Source: Sphingomonas_E sp042693015 (GTDB taxonomy: Bacteria; Pseudomonadota; Alphaproteobacteria; Sphingomonadales; Sphingomonadaceae). From it: DNA of 64,000 nucleotides. The notes beneath the pieces are model-generated. The model had not been told where the DNA came from and made no database searches. It saw nothing but the letters and a program-made list of their open reading frames with translations. Made by a program: the position numbers and the translations under genes. Location: the NCBI RefSeq assembly GCF_042693015.1, contig NZ_CP170544.1, positions 62,001 through 126,000 on the forward strand. Direction: 5' to 3'. Shown here piece after piece: positions 23,863-32,058 of the stretch; the stretch's first letter is position 1; every line of letters begins with the position of its first letter.

Positions 23863-24308
23863 GCGACCTGTTTCCGTCCGTCTTCGCGCAGCGCCTCGCG
23901 CAGGCGCTTCAAGCTGTCAAACAATTGATCTCTTTCCTCGTCGTCCAAATGGACGAGAGCCTCGCGTTCCACCTCATGGCCGATCTCGGCGAGCCGCTCG
24001 ACAATCGGGTGGGCGGGCGGCAGCAGGTGCAGGCGCCATACCCGTCGGTCATTGGGATCGGCACGCCGTTCGACCAGCCTGGCCTCCTCAAGCCTGTCGA
24101 CCATCCGGCAGAGGGTGATTCGCTCGACATCCAGCCGTTCGGCCAGCTCGGCCTGGTTGAGGCCCTCGCTGCGCGAAATATGGAACAACGCCCGCCATTG
24201 CTGGCGCGTAACGCCCAGCGCACGGGCGCGCGCGTCGAAGCGGTAGCGAAAGGCCCGCGCCGTATCGTGCAGCAGCAGGCCGATGCTCTCGGGCATGTTT
24301 GTAGTCAT
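23859..24308 (-). CDS. MarR family regulator of the adjacent efflux adaptor
   Basis: 149 residues. The winged helix spans about residues 35-105: LNQAELAERLDVERITLCRMVDRL is the recognition region, and DRRVWRLHLLPP the wing. It precedes and overlaps the EmrA-like gene by four bases, so it most likely represses its own operon and responds to small toxic ligands, as MarR/EmrR proteins do. The intergenic stretch up to dnaB (about 120 bases) is AT-rich and must hold its promoter. Confidence 0.9.
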   Translation of the reverse strand: MTTNMPESIGLLLHDTARAFRYRFDARARALGVTRQQWRALFHISRSEGLNQAELAERLDVERITLCRMVDRLEEARLVERRADPNDRRVWRLHLLPPAHPIVERLAEIGHEVEREALVHLDDEERDQLFDSLKRLREALREDGRKQVA

Positions 24309-24374
24309 GCTTACAATTATCGTTACTCATGGTGATGATTGCAAGCCGGATTTGTGCGCCGCATTATACCGGCC

Positions 24375-24395
24375 TTGTCCACAGGCTTATCCAAT
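24375..24395. promoter_or_regulatory. DnaA-box-like pair upstream of dnaB
   Basis: TTGTCCACA (24375-24383) differs from the DnaA box TTATCCACA at one base, and TTATCCAAT (24387-24395) at two. They lie 34-54 bases before dnaB, where DnaA could bind. Two imperfect boxes are not proof. Confidence 0.35.
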
Positions 24396-24428
24396 TGAAA
24401 TCGGCGTCCGTGAGGCCGATTAAGGCGC

Positions 24429-25940
24429 ATGGCCGAACCGATCCGATTGCTGCCCGCGGGAACCGCGGATGCCCCCGAAATGCCCCGCAACGTGGAAGCG
24501 GAGGCGGCGCTGCTGGGCGCGCTGATGATTGACAACCGGCTGTGCGAGGACGTTCAGGTCAAGCTGCGCGCGGATCATTTCCACGAACCGATCCATGGCC
24601 GCATCTACGAAGCGATCCTGAAGCTGGTCGATCGCAACATGGTCGCCAACCCGGTGACCTTGCGCCCGATGTTCGAAAGCGACGAGGCGATGAAGGAACT
24701 GGGTGGTCCCGGCTATCTCGCCCAGCTTACCGGCAGCGGCGCAGCGCTGATCGGTGCGCGTGACTTCGCCACCCAGATCTATGATCTCGCGCTGTTGCGC
24801 GAACTGATCGGCGTCGGCCGGACGATGGTCGAAAGCGCGCTCGACACCAGCGAGGACGTCGATCCCAAGAGTCAGATCGAGGCGGCTGAAGTGGCGCTCT
24901 ATCGCGTCGCCGAAGAAGGCGGCGAGACCGGCAGCGTAAAGAGTTTCGCCCAGGCAACCAAGGCGGCGGTCGAAAATGCCGAGCGCGCACTCAATTCCGG
25001 CGGGCACGTATCCGGCATCACCACCGGGCTCGATACCGTCAATGCCCGCGTCGGTGGTCTCCATCGTTCGGATCTCATCATCCTTGCCGGCCGTCCCGGC
25101 ATGGGCAAGACCTCGCTCGCCACCAACATCGCCTTCAACGCCGCGATCCGTCGCGTGCGCGATCGTGAAGACGGCATTGATGATGCCAAGTCGGTCGGCG
25201 CTGGCGTCGCCTTCTTCAGCCTGGAAATGTCGGCGGACCAGCTCGCCACCCGTATTCTTGCCGAGCAGGCCGAAATCAGCTCGCAAAAGCTGCGCATGGG
25301 CGAGATCGGCCACCATGATTTCCGCAACCTCGCCCGCGCCGCGGCCGAGCTTGAAACGCTGCCTTTCTATATCGACGATACGCCGGGCCTGACCATCGCA
25401 GCGCTCCGTACGCGTGCGCGGCGGCTCAAGCGCCAGCGCGGCGTCGATATGATCATCGTCGATTATCTCCAGCTCCTCCAGGGATCGGGGAAGGGCGGCG
25501 ACGGCAACCGCGTGCAGGAAATCTCGGAAATCAGCCGCGGCCTGAAGCAGCTTGCCAAGGAACTGCACGTCCCGGTGATCGCGCTCTCCCAGCTCAGCCG
25601 TCAGGTTGAGCAGCGTGAGAACAAGCGGCCGCAGCTTTCGGATCTTCGCGAATCCGGCTCGATCGAACAGGACGCCGACAGCGTCTGGTTCGTCTATCGC
25701 GAGGAATATTACATCAATTTCGAAAAGCCGAAGGAAGCCTCGGTCGAGGCCGGCGACGATGCCGGCGCGGTTTCCGCCTTCGACATCTGGCAGAAGCGGA
25801 TGAGCGACGCGCACGGCATCGCCGAACTCGTCGTCGCCAAGAATCGTCACGGCGCGACGGCGACGATTCCGCTGAAGTTCGAGGCCAAGTTCACCAAGTT
25901 CAGCGACTTGGCCGACGATCGCTTCGGCGGGCCGCGGTAA
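24429..25940 (+). CDS. dnaB: Replicative DNA helicase DnaB
   Basis: 503 residues. The N-terminal domain (EAEAALLGALMIDN) is followed by the RecA-like helicase domain with Walker A GRPGMGKTS (Lys227), Walker B MIIVDYLQLLQG, and RVQEISEISRGLK with ALSQLSRQVE, an RPQLSDLRESGSIEQDAD block and an Arg finger region. No intein or insertion interrupts it. A hexamer unwinds DNA at the fork. A palindromic repeat begins nine bases after the stop. Confidence 0.97.
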   Translation: MAEPIRLLPAGTADAPEMPRNVEAEAALLGALMIDNRLCEDVQVKLRADHFHEPIHGRIYEAILKLVDRNMVANPVTLRPMFESDEAMKELGGPGYLAQLTGSGAALIGARDFATQIYDLALLRELIGVGRTMVESALDTSEDVDPKSQIEAAEVALYRVAEEGGETGSVKSFAQATKAAVENAERALNSGGHVSGITTGLDTVNARVGGLHRSDLIILAGRPGMGKTSLATNIAFNAAIRRVRDREDGIDDAKSVGAGVAFFSLEMSADQLATRILAEQAEISSQKLRMGEIGHHDFRNLARAAAELETLPFYIDDTPGLTIAALRTRARRLKRQRGVDMIIVDYLQLLQGSGKGGDGNRVQEISEISRGLKQLAKELHVPVIALSQLSRQVEQRENKRPQLSDLRESGSIEQDADSVWFVYREEYYINFEKPKEASVEAGDDAGAVSAFDIWQKRMSDAHGIAELVVAKNRHGATATIPLKFEAKFTKFSDLADDRFGGPR

Positions 25941-25948
25941 GCCTTATT

Positions 25949-26071
25949 CCTCCCCGAGCTTGCTCGGGGAGGTGGCGCGCGCAGCGCGACGGAGGGGCCT
26001 ACGCGACGGCGGGATTTTACCCCTCCACCATCCTTCGGATGGTCCCCACTCCCCGAGCAAGCTCGGGGAGG
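25949..26071. repeat. Palindromic repeat flanked by identical hairpins
   Basis: CCTCCCCGAGC-tt-GCTCGGGGAGG at 25949-25972 and CTCCCCGAGC-aa-GCTCGGGGAG at 26049-26070 bracket an inner hairpin (ACCATCC/GGATGGT). It lies between the convergent genes dnaB and argC and may serve as a transcription end. A truncated copy of the same family lies at 57.8 kb. Confidence 0.8.
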
Positions 26072-26077
26072 ATTTGA

Positions 26078-27013
26078 TTACAACCGCAGCCCTGCCGTTT
26101 CGCCCAGGCCGCACATCAGGTTGAGGTTCTGGACGGCCGCGCCACCGGCGCCCTTGCCGAGATTGTCGAGCGCGGCGACCAAGCGGATCTGGCCGGTTTC
26201 CTCATTGCCGAAGGCATAGAGCTCCAGCCGATCGGTGCCCGCGGCCTGTTCCAGCGTCAGCAGCGGATGATCGTCAGTATCGACGCGCACCACCGGGCTG
26301 CCGCGATAAGCTTCGACCAGCGCCTCGCGGACGTCGGCAAGCTTGCCCTTCAGCCACACCGGATGGATCGGCACTTCGACCAGCATGCCGCGATAGGTGC
26401 GCGCCACGGCGGGCAGGAAGATCGGCGGATGGGCGAGGCCGGCATGGCCCTGCATTTCCGGCACATGCTTGTGCGCGAGGCCGAGGCCGTAGATGCGGAA
26501 GGCGGTGTCGGTCGCGTCGGGGACATCGGCATGTTCGAACGCGGCGATCATCGCCTTGCCGCCGCCCGAATAGCCGGACGTGGCGTTGACAGAGAGCGGC
26601 GCATCGGCCGCGAGCAGCCCGGCGCGGACCAGCGGGCGCACCAGCGCGAGGAAGCCGGTCGGATAGCAGCCGGGGTTGGACACGCGGGTCGCGCTCGCCA
26701 GTTCGGCGCGGCGCGCGGGTTCGACTTCGGCGAAGCCATAGGTCCAGCCGGCGGCGGTGCGGTGCGCCGTTGAGGCGTCGATCACCTTGGTCGTGCCGTT
26801 CTGGATCAGCGCCACCGCCTCGCGCGCGGCGTCGTCGGGCAGGCAGAGGATCACCGCATCGGCAGCGTTCAGCGCCTCGGCGCGGGCCGCGGCGTCCTTG
26901 CGCCGCTCTTCGGCGATGGTGAGCAAGGTCACGTCATCGCGATCGGCCAGCCGCTCGCCAATCTCGAGTCCGGTGGTCCCGGCGGCACCGTCGATGAAAA
27001 CCTTTACCGTCAT
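26078..27013 (-). CDS. argC: N-acetyl-gamma-glutamyl-phosphate reductase
   Basis: 311 residues from ATG 27013, the short (type 2) form. GAAGTTGLEIGERL starts the NAD(P) fold, RVSNPGCYPTG carries the catalytic Cys, and SGYSGGGKAM and PEMQGHAG follow. It reduces N-acetylglutamyl phosphate in arginine biosynthesis. Its start overlaps the end of the NlpC/P60 gene by four bases (ATGA), so it belongs to the transcript beginning at the aminopeptidase gene. No other arginine gene is nearby. Confidence 0.96.
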   Translation of the reverse strand: MTVKVFIDGAAGTTGLEIGERLADRDDVTLLTIAEERRKDAAARAEALNAADAVILCLPDDAAREAVALIQNGTTKVIDASTAHRTAAGWTYGFAEVEPARRAELASATRVSNPGCYPTGFLALVRPLVRAGLLAADAPLSVNATSGYSGGGKAMIAAFEHADVPDATDTAFRIYGLGLAHKHVPEMQGHAGLAHPPIFLPAVARTYRGMLVEVPIHPVWLKGKLADVREALVEAYRGSPVVRVDTDDHPLLTLEQAAGTDRLELYAFGNEETGQIRLVAALDNLGKGAGGAAVQNLNLMCGLGETAGLRL

Positions 27014-27918
27014 GCCAGCACCCTCCGCTGTGCGGTGATCGGCTGGTCGTGGTCGGGTTTCAGCCGCGCCACCACGTCGGCCAGCGGCTCCGCCACCACG
27101 GCCATCCAGTGGGCGTTGGCGTGAACCAGCGTTTCGGCATCCGCCATCAGGCCGACATGGCCGGGGAAGAAGATCAGGTCGCCGCGCTTCAGCGGCTCGC
27201 CATCGGGAATATCGGTGCCGATCTCGCGCTGCTGATCGGTGTCGCGCGGCGCGGCGATGCCGCACAGTGCCAGTGCGATCTGAACGAGGCCCGAACAGTC
27301 AACGCCTTCGCCGCCGCGACCGCCCCAGCGATAGGGCTGGCCGATCAGCCGCTCGGCGACTGCGACCGGATCGCTTTCGACCGCACCGATCGGGCCGGCA
27401 TGGCGGCTGTGGATATAGCCCTCGGCCGTCTTCAGGAACTTGCCGTCGGCAGTTGCGGCGAAGCGGCTGCCCATCGGCAGTGTCTGCACCACAGGCGCCT
27501 TGATGTCCGCCTCGGCGAAAACCAGGGCTGCTGCTGCCGTCACGACATGATCGGGCTCGGCGCATTCGCCGAGTGCGTCCGACGGCACATAGCCGACATA
27601 ATGATCGTGCAGGCCATAGCCCCAGGCCCAGCCGCCTTCATTGTCGATGATCGCAAAGCCTTCGCCCAAGACAAGCTGGGAAGCCGCGCGGGCATCTTCG
27701 GACGGCCTCTCGCGCAGGGCGACCGACGGCAGCATCACGGCACATAGCTCCGCCGCGGCATAATGCGGGGCGAAGACGCGGTCAGCTAGCTCGATGTCGG
27801 CAATGTCCTTGCGCACCGCAAAGACACGGGGATCAAGGCGGACGCTGGGGCCGGTCAGGCGAAAGCGTTCAACCCGTCGCGCGGCTTGGCTGGGCTGCCT
27901 GGAGTGACCCTGTGCCAC
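27010..27918 (-). CDS. NlpC/P60 cysteine peptidase with SH3-like domains
   Basis: About 302 residues if started at the GTG at 27918; the start is uncertain and overlaps the end of the MarR gene. Residues ~40-170 look like SH3b-type wall-binding modules (ALRERPSEDA, GWAWGYGLHDHYVGYV). The C-terminal NlpC/P60 domain has GVDCSGLVQIAL (catalytic Cys), HVGLMA (His) and HANAHWMAV. These enzymes cut gamma-D-Glu-diaminopimelate bonds in peptidoglycan fragments. No signal peptide is visible, which fits a cytosolic muropeptide-recycling role like the neighbouring aminopeptidase. Confidence 0.87.
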   Translation of the reverse strand: MAQGHSRQPSQAARRVERFRLTGPSVRLDPRVFAVRKDIADIELADRVFAPHYAAAELCAVMLPSVALRERPSEDARAASQLVLGEGFAIIDNEGGWAWGYGLHDHYVGYVPSDALGECAEPDHVVTAAAALVFAEADIKAPVVQTLPMGSRFAATADGKFLKTAEGYIHSRHAGPIGAVESDPVAVAERLIGQPYRWGGRGGEGVDCSGLVQIALALCGIAAPRDTDQQREIGTDIPDGEPLKRGDLIFFPGHVGLMADAETLVHANAHWMAVVAEPLADVVARLKPDHDQPITAQRRVLA

Positions 27919-28282
27919 CCCCACCGATGAGGCTTTCGAAGCTTGCAAGGAAATCTGCTCCCTTGTCCGTGCGCGCGACGAAGATGTTGCGCCGGTCGGA
28001 CTCGTCCCGTTCGCGGCGCAGATAGCCGAGGCTGCCAAGGGTGTTCAAGGCGCGCGTGACAACGGGCTTCGAAACGCCCAGCAGATGGGCAAGGCCGCGC
28101 ACCGTATGCGGCCCCGGCATCAGATAGACGGCCAGCAGCAGAGCCATCTGGCGATTCGTCAGGTCAGGACTGCCGGATCGGACATAGCGCACAAGGGCGT
28201 CCATCCAGTCCGAGAGCGATTTATGCGGCACGACGCTCGCCTCGTTGGTTGCGCGGGCAAAATCGGCCCACCTCCGCAACAA
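27869..28282 (-). CDS. MarR-type winged-helix protein
   Basis: 137 residues. LMPGPHTVRGLAHLLGVSKPVVTRALNTLGSLGYLRRE is the helix-turn-helix and wing stretch; DESDRRNIFVART follows. Its C-terminal ~16 codons overlap the start region of the NlpC/P60 gene, whose promoter or translation it may influence. It sits between the aminopeptidase and NlpC genes, which are a commonly paired set, so it may regulate wall-fragment recycling. Ligand unknown. Confidence 0.78.
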   Translation of the reverse strand: MLRRWADFARATNEASVVPHKSLSDWMDALVRYVRSGSPDLTNRQMALLLAVYLMPGPHTVRGLAHLLGVSKPVVTRALNTLGSLGYLRRERDESDRRNIFVARTDKGADFLASFESLIGGGGTGSLQAAQPSRATG

Positions 28283-28344
28283 CCAGCCAAAGCCCTCGTA
28301 GTTTCATGGCTCCGTCACGGCAGCGCAAAAAAGTTGAACGGCGC

Positions 28345-29730
28345 TCAGCGTCCGTAGCGCGTCCGCAGCATTTCCCAGGCGGCACGCAGCCCCAAGGCGT
28401 CACCGCCACGCGGGCGGCCCGGCTTGGCGGACGGGCGCCAGGCGAAGGTATCGAAATGCGCCCAGGGTGTGGCCGCCGGAACGAATTTCTGCAGGAACAG
28501 GGCGGCCGTCACCGATCCCGCCATCCCGCCTTCGCCGGCATTGTTCACATCGGCGACGGTGGATTTCAGCATGTCGGCATAGCCGGCCCAGAGCGGCATC
28601 CGCCAGATCGGATCGGAACAGCGGGTAGCGGCTGCGAGCAGGTCGTCCGCCAGGCTGTCGTCATTCGCGAAGAGGGCGGGAAGATCGGGGCCGAGCGCAA
28701 CGCGGGCCGCGCCGGTCAGGGTTGCGAAGTCGATCACGAGGACCGGCTCGCGCTCCACCGCCAGCGCCAGCGCGTCGCCCAGGACCAGCCGACCCTCGGC
28801 GTCGGTATTGCCGATCTCGACGGTGATGCCCTTGCGGCTCTTGAGGATGTCGCCGGGGCGGAAGGCCTCGGCCGAAACCGCATTCTCGACGGCGGGGATC
28901 AGCAGTTGCAGGCGCAGCGGCAACCCCGCCTGCATGACCAACGACGCCAGTGCCAGCGCATGCGCGGCGCCGCCCATATCCTTCTTCATCAGCAGCATGC
29001 CGGACGAAGGCTTGATGTCGAGCCCGCCCGAATCGAAACACACGCCTTTGCCGATGATGGCGATGCGGGGATGCGAGGGATCGCCCCATTCCAGCTCGAT
29101 GAGCCGCGGTGCACGTTCGCGCGTCGCGGCGCGGCCGACGGCGGCGATCATCGGAAAACCCTGCGCCAGCGCGTCGCCCTGGACGACCTTGAAGTTCGCG
29201 CCATTGGCATTGGCCACCGCCTCGACGGCCTGGGCGAGTTCGGCCGGCCCCATGTCACCGGCGGGCGTGTCGACCAGATCGCGGACCAAAGCCACCGCAG
29301 CCGCCAGTCGCACCGTTTCGTCGATGCGGGCGGGATCGCTGGTCAGCAGCACGCGCTGGGGGATCGGCTCGGCCTCGCTCAGATAGCGGTCGAAGCGATG
29401 ATGGGCGAGCAGCCAGCCCAATGCGGCGGCACCGACATCCTCCTCGGCCAAGCGGAACGTGGCTCCCGGCAGCCGCGTCACGGCGCCCGCGAGATCCCAT
29501 GGCCCGACGTCTTCCGGCATGCCGATCGCGGCGGACCAATCCTCGGGCTTGGCGCCGGGGATCAAGGCGAACTGGCCGGGCTTGCCCTTGAACAACGCCG
29601 CTTCGATCGCGCCGCGCGCCCGTTCCGGCTGGCCGGCGATCCACTCGTCAAAGCCGGCGGCGCGGACGAGGTGGAGCAGGTGGGCGGGCTGGCCCCGGTC
29701 GGGCTGGAGTAGGCTCGCGAAATCTGTCAT
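28345..29730 (-). CDS. Leucyl aminopeptidase family (M17) protein
   Basis: 461 residues. The M17 signature NTDAEGRLVLGDAL is present along with the metal/Lys block GKGVCFDSGGLDIKPSSGM, VRDLVDTPAGDMGP and HFDTFAWRPSAKPG. The N-terminal ~150 residues are the regulatory domain. Hexameric, two-metal cytosolic aminopeptidases release N-terminal residues from peptides. It leads a leftward unit with MarR, NlpC/P60 and argC, consistent with processing of peptidoglycan peptides. Confidence 0.93.
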   Translation of the reverse strand: MTDFASLLQPDRGQPAHLLHLVRAAGFDEWIAGQPERARGAIEAALFKGKPGQFALIPGAKPEDWSAAIGMPEDVGPWDLAGAVTRLPGATFRLAEEDVGAAALGWLLAHHRFDRYLSEAEPIPQRVLLTSDPARIDETVRLAAAVALVRDLVDTPAGDMGPAELAQAVEAVANANGANFKVVQGDALAQGFPMIAAVGRAATRERAPRLIELEWGDPSHPRIAIIGKGVCFDSGGLDIKPSSGMLLMKKDMGGAAHALALASLVMQAGLPLRLQLLIPAVENAVSAEAFRPGDILKSRKGITVEIGNTDAEGRLVLGDALALAVEREPVLVIDFATLTGAARVALGPDLPALFANDDSLADDLLAAATRCSDPIWRMPLWAGYADMLKSTVADVNNAGEGGMAGSVTAALFLQKFVPAATPWAHFDTFAWRPSAKPGRPRGGDALGLRAAWEMLRTRYGR

Positions 29731-29802
29731 GCCTTCCTCCTATCCAATTCCGGCGCTGCGGGCGAGACGGGAACGCCCCGGCACGGCGAAGGGGGGCGTA
29801 AA

Positions 29803-30375
29803 ATGGGCATGCTCTTTCGGCTGTTGGGCGCAGCGATGCTGTTGCTCACAGCGTCCTGTTCGGTCAAATCGTCGATCGAGGCACTTTCGTCGCCGGAGGA
29901 TCGCGCTTTCGCCCGGCAATTCATCGCCGATGTACGCAGCGGAAATGGCGTCGGGCTGCAGCGGGCCATGGACCCGCAGCTCTGGAAGGAAAGCATTACG
30001 CAATTGCCGGCCGCGCGGACCTTCTTTCCCGCGACCGAGGGTGAGACCGAACTGGTCGGCTTCAACAAGAGCGTCAGCACCTCCCCCGCGGGGCGCGAGG
30101 AGGTGAAGAATTATGTGCTGGTCACCAGCGACGGCAAGCATTGGACGACCACCCAGCTTCGCACGATGATGCACGGCAAGCGTCAGCGGATCGTCGCGTG
30201 GAACATCAAGGGTGACAGCAAGCCGCCCGCAGCGCTGCAGGAATATCAGACGATGGAGGCCGCTGTGCCCTGGGTGCGGGCCGGCCTTGCCGCCTTCGTT
30301 CTGATCGTCGGCGGCCTGATCTTCTTTCTCACCCGCCGGTCGCGGCGCAAGCGGGCGGGTCAGCCGCCCTTCTGA
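29803..30375 (+). CDS. Lipoprotein with a C-terminal membrane segment
   Basis: 190 residues. Signal with lipobox LTASC, a soluble domain of ~130 residues (SPEDRAFARQFIADV, WKESITQLP, VLVTSDGKHWTTTQLRTM), then one membrane helix (VRAGLAAFVLIVGGLIFFL) and a basic tail. A lipid anchor and a C-terminal helix in one chain would hold both ends at the membrane. I do not recognise the family; the domain loosely resembles small DUF-type periplasmic folds. The last 16 bases overlap rimO in convergent orientation. Confidence 0.75.
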   Translation: MGMLFRLLGAAMLLLTASCSVKSSIEALSSPEDRAFARQFIADVRSGNGVGLQRAMDPQLWKESITQLPAARTFFPATEGETELVGFNKSVSTSPAGREEVKNYVLVTSDGKHWTTTQLRTMMHGKRQRIVAWNIKGDSKPPAALQEYQTMEAAVPWVRAGLAAFVLIVGGLIFFLTRRSRRKRAGQPPF

Positions 30376-31697
30376 ACGCCGAACAGATCGTGGTCGTCGG
30401 CATCCTCGATCAGAACGCTGACGATGTCGCCTGCCTTCAGATGGCCGGCATCGCGCAGATGGACCTCGCCGTCGATGTCGGGCGCGTCGGCCTTGGACCG
30501 GCCGGTCGCCCCGCCATCTTCGGCATCGACCGCATCAATGATCACGTCGAGCGTGCGGCCGATCTTAGCCTGCTGCTTGGCGGCGGAGATGGCGGCGGTC
30601 TTTTCCATGATCCGTGCGTAACGCTCTTCCTTCACCTCTTCGGGCACCGGATCGGGCAGCGCATTGGCGGCGGCACCTTCGACAGGCTCGAAGCGGAAGG
30701 CGCCGACGCGATCGAGCTGGGCTTCGTCCAGCCAGTCGAGCAGATATTGGAAATCCTCCTCGGTCTCGCCGGGGAAACCCACGACAAAGGAGGAGCGGAC
30801 GGCGATGTCCGGGGCGATCGCGCGCCACGCCTTGAGCCGTTCGAGCACCTTGGCCTCGTTGGCCGGGCGCTTCATCAGCTTCAGCACCTTGGGGCTGGCA
30901 TGCTGGAAGGGGATGTCGAGATAGGGAAGCACCAACCCCTCGGCCATCAGCGGGATGACCTGATCGACATGGGGGTAGGGGTAGACGTAGTGCAGGCGCA
31001 CCCAGGCGCCAAGCTTGCCCAACTCGCGGGCGAGATCGGTCATGTGCGCGCGCACCTCGCCGCCCTTCCACGGGCGCGGCTGGTGCTTGATGTCGACGCC
31101 ATAGGCCGACGTATCCTGGCTGATGACCAGAAGTTCCTTCGTGCCGGCCTCGACCAGCTTCTCGGCCTCGCGCAGGATCGCGTCGGGCCGCCGGCTGACG
31201 AGATCGCCGCGGATCGACGGGATGATGCAGAAGGCGCAGCGGTGGTTGCAGCCCTCTGAAATCTTCAGATAGCTGTAATGGCGCGGCGTCAGCTTCAGAT
31301 CGCGCTCGGGCACCAGATTGACGAAGGGCGAGGGCGGCACCGGCGCTGCTTCATGCACTGCGCCCACCACCGCTTCATATTGGTGCGGGCCGGTGACGGC
31401 GAGCACGCCGGGGAAGCGCTGGCGGATCACCTCCGCCTCATTACCCATGCAGCCGGTGACGATGACGCGGCCATTCTCCGCAATCGCCTCGCCGATCGCC
31501 TCCAGGCTCTCCTCCTTGGCGGAATCGAGGAAGCCGCAGGTGTTGACCAGCACGACATCGGCATCGTCGTAATTGCCGGACATCTGATAGCCGTCGGCGC
31601 GCAGCTTGGTCAGAATGCGTTCGCTATCGACCAGCGCCTTGGGACAGCCGAGCGAAACCATGCCGATTTTCGGCGGGGAGGGGAGTATCGTTGCCAT
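30360..31697 (-). CDS. rimO: Ribosomal protein S12 methylthiotransferase
   Basis: 445 residues from ATG 31697. The N-terminal UPF0004 domain has cysteines in SLGCPKA, VNTCGFLDS and TGCMGNEAE, binding the auxiliary 4Fe-4S cluster. The radical-SAM core has CNHRCAFC (CxxxCxxC). TRAM-like C-terminus follows (DGEVHLRDAGHLKAGDIV). It adds a methylthio group to Asp of ribosomal protein S12. KISEGCNHRCAFCIIPSIRG and KALVDSERI distinguish RimO from MiaB. Confidence 0.96.
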   Translation of the reverse strand: MATILPSPPKIGMVSLGCPKALVDSERILTKLRADGYQMSGNYDDADVVLVNTCGFLDSAKEESLEAIGEAIAENGRVIVTGCMGNEAEVIRQRFPGVLAVTGPHQYEAVVGAVHEAAPVPPSPFVNLVPERDLKLTPRHYSYLKISEGCNHRCAFCIIPSIRGDLVSRRPDAILREAEKLVEAGTKELLVISQDTSAYGVDIKHQPRPWKGGEVRAHMTDLARELGKLGAWVRLHYVYPYPHVDQVIPLMAEGLVLPYLDIPFQHASPKVLKLMKRPANEAKVLERLKAWRAIAPDIAVRSSFVVGFPGETEEDFQYLLDWLDEAQLDRVGAFRFEPVEGAAANALPDPVPEEVKEERYARIMEKTAAISAAKQQAKIGRTLDVIIDAVDAEDGGATGRSKADAPDIDGEVHLRDAGHLKAGDIVSVLIEDADDHDLFGVQKGG

Positions 31698-31896
31698 GAG
31701 CGGGCGCCACATAGTGGATCGCGCGCCATTTTGCGAGGGGGGTGGCTCAATCCGTCTCCAAAGTCGCTGCTTCAGCCTGCATCAAGGCCAGGCGCGCGCA
31801 ATTCCGTCTCAACGCCCGACAGCTTTGTCGCACCACTCTCCTCTCCGATCATCGGCGGGCGCAATCGTGACGGAAGTGTAGCGTTTGGAGTAGCTT

Positions 31897-32055
31897 ATGG
31901 AACGGCCCGAAGCCTTGATGGAAGAAGCCGAGCGCGCCCGGCGGATTGCCGAACGGTCGCACAATGCCGGCGTGATCAAGGTGCTTTCGGATTATGCCGA
32001 GGAACTGGAACGCCGCGCCGCGCAGTTGCGTCGGCAGCCAGTGACGGGACTTTGA
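31897..32055 (+). CDS. Small hypothetical protein, 52 residues
   Basis: A short open frame with TTTGGAG eight bases before ATG. The peptide is highly charged and helical: MERPEALMEEAERARRIAE, then HNAGVIKVLSDYAEELERRA, ending QPVTGL. It looks like a single long amphipathic helix or coiled coil without membrane segment or signal. It ends four bases before the stop of the potassium-channel gene in convergent orientation. No family is recognised; the good ribosome site and codon pattern support it as real. Confidence 0.65.
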   Translation: MERPEALMEEAERARRIAERSHNAGVIKVLSDYAEELERRAAQLRRQPVTGL

Positions 32056-32058
32056 GGC

